Assembly: GCA_037178625.1 (NCBI GenBank)
Contig: CM074144.1
Location: forward strand, 434,001-498,000
DNA: 64,000 nucleotides
Direction of reading: 5' to 3'
Origin: Skeletonema tropicum
Lineage: Eukaryota > Bacillariophyta > Thalassiosirophyceae > Thalassiosirales > Thalassiosiraceae
Shown: positions 33,195-44,067 of the stretch, one piece after another
Layout: each line of letters starts with the position of its first letter
How positions within the stretch are numbered: position 1 is the first letter of the stretch
Program-made: the position numbers and the translations under genes
Notes under the pieces: model-generated
Database searches by the model: none
Seen by the model: only the letters and a program-made list of their open reading frames with translations
What the model was told of the DNA's origin: nothing

Positions 33195-33601
33195 GATGAT
33201 GATTTGTCGTGTCTAATCTCAGCGTGGTGGCTAAGAGAACATTATGAGCAAGACAAGTGCGATATATAGGCGTTGGCAAGGAAGTAAGTACTACTTATCA
33301 CTTATCACCACCATGGTCATGGTCCATACTTATCCACGCATTGTGTGTTGCATGTTGCATGCAGTTTTCCGCAACCGTCATCGTGGTGGTGGTTGGACAG
33401 ATTTTGGTGTTGTTTGTATCATGTGACATTCACAAACTTTTTTGCACCGAAAACAAAGAAGTGACTCATCATCTTCGCCATCGCTCGATCGATGCAATCA
33501 CTCCGACTCCTTCGTGCGTAAGGGACAAATCAATGCTATCATAATTCTTATCAACAACCAACCATCAGTTCATAATACTCATCTACAAACCATTTATCAA
33601 A
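33195..33601. promoter_or_regulatory. divergent intergenic region
   Basis: About 400 bp between two divergent genes. Several small open frames cross it, none with coding character. No repeat is seen. Confidence 0.4.
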
Positions 33602-34563
33602 ATGCGTGCCACCACATTTCTAATCACTCTCTTTGCCGTCCTTTGCCTGTGGTGAAGCCTTCGTTGCTCCATCTCGATCGGCGACATGTGTCGGAAGATC
33701 TGTCGCCGGTGGTCTTCCGAAGTCGTCCAGTCTTCGTGAGTATAAAATAGTTGATCGATCCATGAACGTGTTTCATTTTCACCATCGCAATCTCATGCCG
33801 CCGTTTGCCCATGCCTACGCACGTGTCTCTCTCTCTCTCCTCTCAATCCTCTCTGCAGAAATGTCTGCCTTCGATGGCATCAAAGAACCAGTACAATCTT
33901 ACGTCGATATCTGGACACCCATGTTCAAGCAGGCATCCGAATCTGGACTCGTCCCTGATTTCTTGCTTCATTGGGGTCATGGCGCTGCCATGGCAAGTGT
34001 ATTGCTCAGTATGGGCGTGATTGGTGCTTACAGTGAGTGGATATCCTTCTTGCATTTGAATTTCGTCTGCTGACTTTAAAAATGTTACATGCATATCTCT
34101 AACACATGTGATTTTGTCAATAGTGGGATGGCAAATTAGATTAGGTAATGGGGAGGAGGTAACTCCACTCACTCTTGGTGAAACAATTCGTGAGGCCCAT
34201 CCAAAGAGTAAGTGTCAATGCTGTGATTATCTTCTGTTTCGTTCTTGTACACATCAACTCATGTTATATAACTGAAACACATCTTCTCCAGTCATCGGAG
34301 GAGCTTTCTTCTTCTTTCTCCTTGGAGGACAAGGCGGACTCGTCCTTCTCGACACTCAAGGCAAGAGCATTCTCGAGTCACCACATGCACTCACAGCGGC
34401 CCTTTCAGTTGCTCTTTTGGCTACACAGGCAGTTCTTCCTAAGCTTTTTGCCACCGAGAATGGAAAGTTAGCAAGAGATGTGCACGCCTATCTTGGAAGT
34501 GCTACCATGGCTGTTCTATTTGCTCACCTTGCTACTGGATTGAACCTTGGTCTTAGTTTCTGA
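33602..34563 (+). CDS. plastid DUF4079-type membrane protein, four exons, frame break in signal peptide
   Basis: Exons 33602-33735, 33859-34032, 34124-34207 and 34292-34563 join through GT-AG introns (GTGAGT, GTGAGT, GTAAGT) to about 220 residues. The ATG at 33602 starts a signal peptide ([15 protein letters not shown]), and GEAFVAPS follows as the plastid Phe motif. The two are out of frame by one base near 33648-33651, so an extra base there, natural or artefactual, breaks the N-terminus. The mature part has about four hydrophobic helices ([74 protein letters not shown]) as in the DUF4079 family of cyanobacteria and plastids. Its function is not established. Thylakoid or envelope location is inferred. 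Confidence 0.75.
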
Positions 34564-34759
34564 GTATAATAATTAATAATAGAGGCTATTACATTTAGGT
34601 ACAATAGCAATCGCTGCTGAAGAATCAAAATATTGCACTGCCCCGTTTCGGCAATCACACTTCCATAAGGCGGCACTCTCTTTTTTCAAGCCACTGTATC
34701 TCTATTGACCTGCAATATCAAATCCTTGCACGATTATGTTGTAGCTGTTGCGTCAAATA
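34564..34759. other. short intergenic stretch
   Basis: Expected 3' untranslated sequence of the preceding gene. Nothing else is seen. Confidence 0.4.
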
Positions 34760-35450
34760 ATGTTTGTAGTCGCATACAATCAGTGACGGCATTCCTCTGA
34801 CAAATTTGTAAATCGCCGAGAGCTCTCTTCTACGAATACTATGCGCCAACTAACTTCCCCCATTCTTCATCAGAAGATGCTATGTTCGGACATTTTGTTA
34901 CAACCGCTGGAACCAAGATTTGCCCAAGGGAAGGTACTTTAGATTCCACTGAAACAGAGGTACCATGCTGAGATCTGGGAAACACTTCAAAATCTTGACT
35001 GTCGCTGCCATGCTTTGACTGGCTACCTCATTTACCTTCAGCCAAGGGGTGATATAGCGCGCCACGACCAATCGTAAAAGATCGGTTGAAGGTTGTGGTT
35101 GGACAGGTATGTTATTTGCAGACGACGGGTCGCATAACAGTATATCCAGAATGCTTCCTATCCTGCAGCAGTGATACCAGTAGCAGTCGAATTTGCCCCA
35201 TCAAAACAGAACAACTCTTTCAGAGATTCCCAAGCATCACTATTGACTCAATTTCAGAAAATATCTGCGACGACTCTGCCTTGTCCTCCATTTATTTTAG
35301 TGTCTATCATGAAGAAGCCCATCAATCGCTATCGCCTCTGCAAAGCTGCCATCAAAACTATTATCGCTGCGCCATTGACGTTCAGCAGAGCTTGAATCAC
35401 TGCTGCTTATACTGCTACCAACCCTAGAGATTCAAACTGGCTACGAGAGA
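34760..35450 (-). pseudogene. decayed LRR-family relic
   Basis: Translating the minus strand in pieces gives family C-terminal motifs in several frames: LSAIYKFVRGMPSL near 34775-34830, then a segment ILKCFPDLSMVPLFQWNLKYLP near 34920-35000 interrupted by stops, and LLCDPSSANN near 35105-35135 (compare LLCDTSSVNN in members 1, 2 and 4). Frameshifts and stops separate them, so this is a dead fifth copy. The upstream part to about 35450 has faint LRR-like spacing only. It is in the same orientation as members 1 and 2. Confidence 0.75.
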
Positions 35451-35637
35451 ATGCACTCGCACTGTCACTCTTCACTCCGTTGATCACTCCATTTGCTTTA
35501 GGTCAGTACCAGTTTGAGCATAAATACAACTTAAAGCAGACAACGTAGACTGAGTTCCTGCTCATAATGAGAAGCCGAATCTTCACTAAACGGAAGGCCG
35601 CAGCGACAAAGGTCCCAAGCACGACTTCCGTGGATTG

Positions 35638-37589
35638 TCAAAATTGACAAGATGGAGGGGTCTTCACGCAATTCAACTCTTCGTAGGTGTTGATAATGCT
35701 TGTTCCTCTAAACCTGAACGTAGCGAAAAGTCTTTTGGAAGGGCCGGATAATCCTTTCATGTCACAAACAGGAATGGATACGTAAGTCACCGATGAATCG
35801 AAATCGGACCTGTCAGATCGGTTGCTATCTCTGAACTCCATCTCCTGTGAGAAGCCCTCTTTGCGCCATGGGGTGAGCGTCTCCAAATCATTGGCATACT
35901 CCTCTAGGTAGGCGATGATGGAAGGATCCATCTCTTGCCATGATGAATAGACATAGACAAGGATGGTATGATCTCCTCGTTGCCGTAAATCAGGGTGAAG
36001 CTGAGATGGTTCGTGTGAGGCGTCTGTAAAGACAGCATATTTACAATTAGGATAAGTATGAGACTTCACTGCAAAAAAGAATCATATTATGGTACGAAAA
36101 CAAATTCACCTTCGTGCATACTTAAGGAAGCATCATACACGACTCTGTTGGAGAGCGTACTGAATCATAAACAAAACATAAGCCCACGCATTATTGTTGG
36201 CTTGGGTAAATTTTGATAGACGGGTAGCAATCCATCTAGCAGCCGGTGGGATAGACTCTCCGCATCCTCAGTACGTAGCTTCTCGTCGGGTCCGCCCTTG
36301 CGACGTGATTCACAGTCTTCGCCTGCTCGAAACGTTCAAAAATGCCGACAAGTTCAAGCACCGCGACATGTGGTCCACACTGTAAAGTATAGTATACAAT
36401 AGAAGGACAACAAGATAGAGTGGTGAGATGATATGCAGTTAGTATTTGCAATGAAAAGGAACATTCAGCAATAACAGTACGTACCGAAACAAGTTTACCC
36501 TCCATTTTAATCGTTCTGCTGTTTCTTTACTCATAAAGTATTCACGCCCATCTTTCAAAGTATGAAGATGGGCAACAATAGTGAGCACGAGTGCGCCAAA
36601 ATTCTCCTTACGATGGGAATCTTTCCACATGTCCGTCTGACCACACACAAATGCCTCAGTCAAATCCTTCCGGCGATCTTTTACAGTACGTACAAATTCC
36701 AATCTTGTACAACTTATAGGATGTGGATACGCATGATCCTGTTTGCAATACGATGGCTGGGGTTGAGACTGTGAATCCAGTCCTTCACGTGACGAACTTC
36801 AAAGATTGAAAAGGGGCTCTGCTCGAGACTAAAGCGATGACTCCTTTCATTCCCAATGCCGTATCTGCTTCCTTGTCATATTTCCTCTCCATTTACCTCT
36901 GCAATAGTTGCCGATTTTGTATTGTTTAATTGCACAAAACATTTCAGACGGACATGCCCCAACAAACGTTTCTTCACAATATAATTTGTTGCCTTCGAAA
37001 GACTGTCGTACTTCAACTCATCCTTGCCTATCTTCCCATCCCTAACACACTTATATTGAGATAGTGTGCGCACTGTAATAATGTGCAATTGATAAAACAA
37101 AGCAGAGTATGTGAGAATATCATATACACTACTCACCCCACACCTGATTGATAATTTCCTTCCCTGCATTAACTCCCTTCTGAATAATGCGTCTAAGCAG
37201 TGCCCCAGATGGTTGTACTTTGACTCCAAGACTTCACACGGTTTCATCTTTTCATTTACGATCTTTTCCTCTATATCAGTGATGTCGTCTCTAGTGATGA
37301 CTTCTTCTTATTCTCTTCGATCTTCTTTTTCCACCTTAAGCGCATCGTTCTTCTTTGCATTGACACGGGCGATACATGTATTGTATAGTTCATGGTCTTC
37401 CTCGTACAGCGTCATTCGATAATCTTCGATTACATTATCCACCTCATTCTCCTCTGGATAATTCTCAAACGTATCCCCATTCTCTACTAAACGTACTCGA
37501 TGTGGCAGTAGCGAGAGATTTCGTCTTTCGTCACCTTTCCATTTATATACGAACTTTGCAGATAATAATACACGCTTCCCCTGATACAT
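35638..37589 (-). pseudogene. decayed multi-exon gene of unknown function
   Basis: Four protein-like segments lie in order on the minus strand: 37589-37308 (MYQGKRVLLSAKFVYKWKG...), 37247-36876 (KPCEVLESKYNHLGHCLDAL...), 36702-36490 (FVRTVKDRRKDLTEAFVCGQ...) and 36069-35638 (KSHTYPNCKYAVFTDAS...). The first two are in the same frame and separated by one TAA (37308-37310), with coding-like residues on both sides. Probable introns occur within the second (from the GTGAGT near 37137) and third segments. Between 36380 and 36110 the reading moves through at least two frames (CGESIPPAARWIATRL, then VYDASLSMHE). This suggests a once-coding gene with nonsense and frameshift lesions. The family is not recognised; a spliced functional form cannot be excluded. 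Confidence 0.5.
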
Positions 37590-38215
37590 TATAGTTGCAG
37601 ATTGTAGATTTCTTCTTCTTCACGCGTAGCTGCATCATTATTTTGTGTTGACACCACCAGCTCCGTCTGCGATGCGTGGCAGTAAGTAGTGCAGCCACCG
37701 CTGCTGCGTTTAGTGCGTTTGCTTCTTGTCATCATCCTTCACTTGTTCTGCTTCTTCTCATCAGAGTGAATGCGCGTCTCCTCTTTAGTGATACGTTTGC
37801 TACTGCGAGTCTGCATTTTCAATGATGGCGCTTTGTGGTATTATTGTTGTAGAAGGTAGAACAGTGTATTTATTGTAGAGCCGTATATAGGAGTCTCTTT
37901 TTTGCTGCGTGTCCATGGGACTTACTCCAAGTGAGCGGAGCAGCAGAAGATCCTAACTGCGCGACGTACTGGGGGTACCACAGGTGTTGCTTCTCCAACT
38001 ATTATCACTGGTTGATTGCTTTCTCAATGCCATCGCCATTGCCATTGCCATTACACAAGTTGGCGCTTGGATTTCTGCTGCGTGCTGCATGCGTCGTGTA
38101 ACGTGTAACGTGTAACTGTAAAAAAGTGCACGAATCCTGCACGACGAAAAAGTGCACGACATCTGAAAATCTCAGTTCCAAGTTGCAAGTTGTTGTTTTT
38201 TTTGTTGTTGTTGTT
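37590..38215. other. intergenic, nothing certain
   Basis: About 625 bp upstream of STK19 and of the decayed gene. Short direct repeats (GCCATTGCCATTGCCATT near 38033-38051, CGTGTAACGTGTAACGTGTA near 38094-38114) are present. No RNA gene is seen. Confidence 0.45.
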
Positions 38216-39623
38216 ATGGAACCTTCTATGAACGCTACTAATTCGAGCACCAACCCAAAGAGAGTGGCAGGTGGTATTGTCCTCGGCGGCAAGAAGAAGA
38301 AGAAAAAGAAGAGGAAGGCGGTGGGTGCATCATCGTCGTCATCAAAAAATAATAATAACGTCCCATCCATTCTCAAATCTGTACCACCACAAATTATTGC
38401 AACCCATTCCGAAGATGGTCCATCTCCTCCTCCAAACGCTGCTGCTGCTACTACTAGTAATGACGATGAATTTGACGATTTTCTACTATCCAATAATGAT
38501 GAAATACCGAGTGATGTATTACTCTGCCTGCAATCCTACACTCGATCTTCGTCATTGGGCATGACCGCTGAGGCATGCGCGTATTGTCCAATTGGTTTCG
38601 CCAACAATAATGATGGGAAAGGAGTTCCAACCAGTCACAGCAAGAACATAATATGCACGCATTTGGCACCATTTCTACCCAAAACTATCCTACTGCATAT
38701 TCTGGACGACTAACGATTCCTCCTCTTCCAGAATGCAAACAGAGCAAGATATCAAATCTTTGGCATCCAAGAATCAAATACGATTGTTGCAATTGCATGG
38801 TACAGCCATCACGGCCACTACTGCTGCCACCACGACATCATCATCTTCATTATTTACAGATTCAAACAAGAAGTTTGCATCATCACCATCTGCTACAAAG
38901 TTTAGTAATAATGGAGTCTCTGGGTTACGTGGAGACGGGAATGATGACGATGACATTGCCATCATGGAAATTCTTGCCTATGAAACTGCTGTCAAGATGG
39001 CGATCCAAAGTCATATATCCTCCACACTCAGCAAAGAGGAACAAAAGGCGTTTGATGCAACTGCAATTTGTGACTGGTTCCTTCAAACACTAATCCCATA
39101 CTACGCAGGAAAAACGTGGATATCCTCATCCAACTTGAATTCATTCCTACAATCCTATCGAGTGAAAGACTATTGGAGTGTGGATCGAATGACCAAAGTG
39201 ATACATGAATTGACATTGGCAGGATTGTTCCTACCACGACGAGGTCTGGGCGCTGCTGGAGGATCAAGAATGGAGGGGTATTGGTTCAGTCTACCCGGTT
39301 TGGGTAGTACATCGAAATCTATTACGGATGGGCGTGTTGCCATGTTGAGGAAGTTACGATCGTGCAAGTATCAAGAGAAGAAGAGGTCGATATTGGAGAG
39401 GGAACATGGACAATTCAAGGATGGGAGTAGCGATGATGATGATGCTCTTGTTGCCGATAGTAGCAGTAGTAGTAGTAGTAGTTGGGGTAGTGTGTCCAAA
39501 AAGAAGAGGACATGTATGCAGCAATCTGGTAGGTTCCTTGTGCTTGATCTTCTCGCGAAAGGATTGGTGGAGCTGAAGAAGACATCATCTGGCGATCACT
39601 TTATTAGTTTACCCAAATGGTAG
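38216..39623 (+). CDS. STK19: STK19-like winged-helix protein, one frame break
   Basis: Start at the ATG at 38216 (MEPSMNATN). Frame 1 runs to a TAA at 38711-38713 (THLAPFLPKTILLHILDD-stop). Skipping one base there continues as NDSSSSRMQTEQDIKSLASKNQIRLLQLHGTA, the next element of the STK19 fold, and runs to 39623, for about 468 residues in all. Diagnostic parts: Lys-rich N-terminal NLS (GKKKKKKKRKA), SLAS.NQIRLLQLHG, YYAGKTWISSSNLNSFLQSY, MTKVIHELTLAGLFLPRR, GYWFSLPGLG..., GRVAMLRKLRSCKYQEKK and the last winged helix FLVLDLLAKGLVELKKTSSG. In animals STK19 is a chromatin-bound winged-helix factor of transcription-coupled repair rather than a kinase. Poly-Ser and Asp runs are insertions. Confidence 0.8.
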
Positions 39624-39695
39624 ATAGTTTGGACACAACAATAATATCAAATAATTTCATAAGCATTATACAATCAATCAAATCATGTTGTATCA

Positions 39696-42067
39696 TTAGA
39701 CCATTCCCTGCTGTTGACTCTCAACATTGTCATTCTTCCAATAAACCGTACTCAATCTAGACTTAAATATCGCACCGTAGTTCTTCACCGTAGTCGCCGA
39801 AAACTTCAACTTCGACTCATCCGTAACCCCCCTCGCCTTGAGTGCATCCAATACCAATTGTCGAACATCTTGATCACTTGCCAAACGGATATCTTCCCGT
39901 TTAATCCGTTCAATCACCTCATCAATTTCCTTGGTCGATAGGACAGATGGACAACCCATACCTCTCCAATCATCATCGACAATTGGGATACCCTTTTCAT
40001 CATTTAACAACAGTCGATAGAGGGACTTTAAACTGTTCTTGGCATACCCCCGATAAATCATGGCCTCCAATGCCAAACGTCGTTGCGAGGAGCCCTTCTT
40101 GTACCTCTTGGCAATTTCGACACATTCCGATTTCTTGTAGACCTGTCCCCCCATCACGTGGTGGGGGGAGGGGGAAGGAAATGACTTTGGAATCGACTTG
40201 TTCGAGTCCGTGTTTGATGCACAGTCCTCGTCGGGAGATTTGATTGGTACAGCCGGGGGTTTTGCATACTCCGGCTCTGGAGGATGAGGGAGTGGAATGA
40301 TGTTTCCCCCTTTTTCGTTTCTTGGGTTGCTTGTTGTTGTTGCTGTTGTTGCCACTCAACTCAACAACCTCTTCATCATCATTCTCATCATCATCATCAT
40401 CACCACCCTTGTTGTTCAACTCCACCAAAATCCGATTCTCCTCCCCCCGATCCAACTCCTCAAACGTTAAACTTGAATTCACCAACAATTGACTCCCACT
40501 CCCACTCCCATTATTATTATTCTTCACCCACCACCACCACTACCACCAGCACCACCACCAACATCCATCACATCCCCATCCAACAAATCAACCATCTGCT
40601 GTTGTTTCTTCATCGGTCGTCCACAACCCAACCAACCATTTTCCAATAATACACGTCCCTCCTCATCTTGTTGTAATAATCTATAGAGAGTTTTACGTGA
40701 TGCCAAGACGAATTTTTGTTGTACCATGGCACGTATGGCTAATCCACGTTCACGGGAGTTTTTACGGTAGTGTTTGCAGATTGCGATTGCTTCGGACTTG
40801 GTGTAGACTGTGTTGTTTTGGGGACGGAGGATTATTATGGATTCGGTTTTGGAGGTGGAGGTGGAGGTTGTTGATGATTTTTAGTGTTGGAGGATGGTGT
40901 TTTACGTTTTCGTGTGGACGGTTGTGTTGGTGGTGATGCTGCTGTCACTTCTTGTTCCGACTCTTGTTGTTGTTCTTTCATGTCATTATTATTCTCTGCT
41001 GTTGTAGCGGCTGCTGCTACTGCTGTAGTCAAGTTGTTAGTAGTAGCATCATTCCCAGCATTATTCGACGACACTACCACCACCTTATTGGACCTTTCCA
41101 CAAATTCATCAATCATTAACAACGCCGGACGTTTCTTCCTCCTCATCACCCTACTACTCTTCTTCCTCCCACCAGCACCAATAATTTCCTCATTGACCAA
41201 CAATTGCACCCTTCGATCCTCCTCCAACACCAACCGTCGTTTCTTCTCGGCATCATTCCGATTATGAATATTGACCGTCCCCGAAAAGGGTGCAAAGTAT
41301 TTCCCGGCATCTTTCATGGCGGTGGAACATAGTTTGAGGAGGGGGATTATGCTTTGTTCAATGTTGGTGATGCATTCGTTAGTAGTAGTAGTTGAGGAGG
41401 AGGAGGAGGATTTGGAAGATGTAGCAGTGTGTTGTTTGTTATTGTTGCTGTTGGAAAGAAGTGAGGAATAATGTGCTAGTTCGGAAACTGCATCGTCAAG
41501 ACGGGAGGATGTTTCGAGGAAGTATTGATTGGTTTTGAGTTTGTATGTTTCATTTTGAGGATGGTTGAGAGTTATGGTGTTGTTATGGTTGTTGCTGTTG
41601 GTGTGACTGTAATTGGTATGATCTGCCTTCTTTTTTGGTGGAGCTACTGCTGCTGCTGCTGCGGCAGTAGTTGCAACTTGAACTTGCTGCTGCTGCAATT
41701 GTTGAGGAAGTGTCGGATGACTTTGCAATGGCTGACCGCCACCCACCATGGCAGTGGCAGGCGGAGGATACATTGTCGTATGAACTACATTGCGAACGAG
41801 TAGTGGCGGTGGCGGTGCAGCAGCAGCAGCAGCAGCAGCTTGGTGTTGCGGAATGACGTGTTGATGGTGAAGAGGTGGTAATGCCGGTGGTTGAAGCAGG
41901 TCAGCGCCGCCGTTAGTATTATTAGTTTTGTTGTTACTACTTGGTGGCTGTAGCTGTTGTTGTTGCTGCTGTATGCGCATCTGATGGACGTCACCTGCGA
42001 GAACGGCCGCGTTGATAAGAGGGTCTAATTGTTGCTGATCCATTGCTTCTTTAATATTATGAGACAA
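39696..42067 (-). CDS. polyQ/zinc-knuckle protein with two transposase-like DNA-binding domains; three frame breaks
   Basis: Minus-strand segments 42067-40835, about 40850-40524, 40527-40150 and 40170-39696 follow each other in different frames, each change falling in low-complexity DNA (CCA repeats near 40855-40870, GGT repeats near 40525-40545, a G6 run at 40146-40151). A single gene of about 790 codons is likely. Order: polyQ/Asn/Ala region, basic stretch (GGRKKSSRVMRRKKRPA), domain 1 (YTKSEAIAICKHYRKNSRER, then SRKTLYRLLQQ and WLGCGRP), acidic region and NLS (PKKRKRGK), a Cys/His knuckle CKTPGC..GLCIKHG (40207-40266), then domain 2 (YKKSECVEIAKRYKKGSSQR, KSLYRLLLNDE, WRGMGCPSVLS, ATTVKNYGAIFKS). 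Both domains resemble transposase residues 148-290 at 3.2 kb. Nuclear DNA-binding protein is inferred. Confidence 0.65.
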
Positions 42068-42487
42068 TCAAGGCCGTGACTACAACTGCATCGTTCATGA
42101 TGATGTTCATACATGTCGAAAATTATGTACTTTGTTGTGTTCTTCAATGTTGTGTCTACAGCGTGTCGGAGTTTGTCACTCTTTGAAGCGTCATTATTTT
42201 GATGGTTTGCAAAGCGAAAGTGGCACCACTCACTTATATATCCGTCTCAGCCGTCCACAGATGCTTTTCTTATTTACAATACCAGTGATACGAATTTTTA
42301 CCGTAGTACAGAAATAACCTATAGCCCCACAACAAAACTCAACGCGTGCAGATCGTGGATGGCATCTCAACGCACGCCGAAACGCTTCCAACAAGCAACA
42401 AGCGATCATTGGCATGCTCACAACTCTATCTAACGATAACGACAGCACGTCATCAGCACTAACACTCGCACCAACACTACATCAAAC

Positions 42488-43195
42488 ATGGCAGCAATCC
42501 TATGTGACGGCATGAGCAAACTCTGCAGGAGTTCCTGCGACGCCTTCGGTAAAATCTTCACCATCCCCTGCCGCGCCTGTGGCTTCGCCTGCGATGGAAT
42601 CTCCCAAGCCATGCGCTCTCCATTCTGCTTCTACCTCTCTGTCGCTGTGGGGTTGAATGTTCCCCCCGTCGTCTTTGCCTGCCAGGCCTTGGCCAATGGT
42701 CAGAATTGTGCTCCAGCACTGCAGTGGTTATTGGTGAATGCATTCTTTTGTATTGTCAATGTCGCAGCTGCGTTTTATATAAGTGGAGAGGTGGTTCAAC
42801 CTTTCGATGATGGGAATGGTGCACCGTTTATAGCAGCGACGGTGGAAGGTGGTGGCAAGGGTGATCAACAACCACAAAAATCATCACAACCACAATTGCC
42901 AGCTGGCATTAAAAAGTTCTGGGATGGAAAATCATCCACACATGAGGCCCGTATGGCTCAAAACTTGACAAGATTCGGTCGCGTTAAAGAAGTTCTATGC
43001 CACGACCCAATTGTCGCAGTGTACATTATCATTGGTATCGGGTACATCGTTTGGCAGTCCATGGGAATTGGTCGTATGGATGATGCAATGCAGTGTGGAG
43101 AGGATGGTTTGATTAGTAATGCGGTCATGTGTGGATTTTTGTTTATTTCGCTTGGTGCTACGGCGTTTGGTTGTAGTGTTTGTTGCTTGCGTTAG
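42488..43195 (+). CDS. Cys-rich four-helix membrane protein of unknown function
   Basis: 235 residues, single exon. The N-terminus carries many Cys (CDGMSKLCRSSCDAF, IPCRACGFACDG), a pattern suited to S-acylation or metal binding. Four hydrophobic helices follow at about 46-68 (FCFYLSVAVGLNVPPVVFAC), 76-97 (LQWLLVNAFFCIVNVAAAFYI), 176-196 (DPIVAVYIIIGIGYIVWQ) and 211-233 (AVMCGFLFISLGATAFGCSV). A Gln/Gly-rich loop lies between helices 2 and 3. No plastid motif is seen. I do not recognise the family. Confidence 0.65.
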   Translation: MAAILCDGMSKLCRSSCDAFGKIFTIPCRACGFACDGISQAMRSPFCFYLSVAVGLNVPPVVFACQALANGQNCAPALQWLLVNAFFCIVNVAAAFYISGEVVQPFDDGNGAPFIAATVEGGGKGDQQPQKSSQPQLPAGIKKFWDGKSSTHEARMAQNLTRFGRVKEVLCHDPIVAVYIIIGIGYIVWQSMGIGRMDDAMQCGEDGLISNAVMCGFLFISLGATAFGCSVCCLR

Positions 43196-44067
43196 AGGGT
43201 GATGTGTTGCTTTGGGGGCTATATGTAGTGTATTGATGTAGTAGAAATGTTAGGTACCACATCTCTTACTTATGTATATCAAATATTCTTGAACGCAAAT
43301 GCCTTCGTGGTCCGGCCAAGCAGATGTTTTGAGTTCTATGTGTTGCTAACTACTTTTTACTGCAGATAAAGGAGAACATGGGAAGGTATTCCCATAATAC
43401 ACGTTACTGTCACCTACTATCTTTGAATCTATTGATATTGCTGCTGTGAATGCACATTATTTGAGTATGTCCTCTCCCGCGCCATGCTCTATATAATGCA
43501 CGCATGCATACGAATTTTGTTTATTTTGGGTACGATACATGGCAAGCTCAAATGCATTTGTCGTCGAACTCCATTTTTTGTGCACTTCAGATTGCTTGGA
43601 GTTACTCAGTTGAACTAATCGAACTAACAGAAGCATCGAAGAGTGGGGTTTGAGGTTACTTATTTGGAACGCACGTTTTGTGAGGTGTGGGGGGCTGGCG
43701 CCCTAATCTCCATTCTCACTACTCCTACCTTCTCACTTCTCACGCACCACCATATCCCTTTTCAAAAAAATACAAACTCACTTCTTTGCTTTGATTGAGC
43801 TTGTCTTTAGCAGTTAGCAGAGGCATCACTGGCCAAGGAAACAGAGGACGGTGAGTAGTAAAACTTTTGATATTATTACTTCAGGGACGGCGTCATGGTC
43901 GCATTGTGTGGTGATGTGCCGTATGAAGAGCGAGAACGAGATGAACCTCCTCCGAGAATGTCATCATGTCGAAAAATGATGCTGCGCTGTGTCTATTGCT
44001 GTGGTCATTCGTCATATCAGTTTATCTAATTCATTATCGTTACCCTTTCTTTGTTATTTGATTAGCA
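43196..44067. promoter_or_regulatory. upstream region of LRR member 4 with conserved flank
   Basis: About 870 bp. The last part (43955-44065) matches the 5' flanks of LRR members 1 and 2, including GATGCTGCGCTGTGT and TTTGTTATTTGATTAGCAAT immediately before the start codon, compatible with a short 5' leader intron. Nothing is recognised in 43200-43870. Confidence 0.5.

Noticed and set aside
41671..41856. Poly-Gln-containing frames on the plus strand around 41.5-41.9 kb
   Set aside because: They are the antisense reading of CAG/CTG and GCA runs in the polyQ gene on the minus strand.
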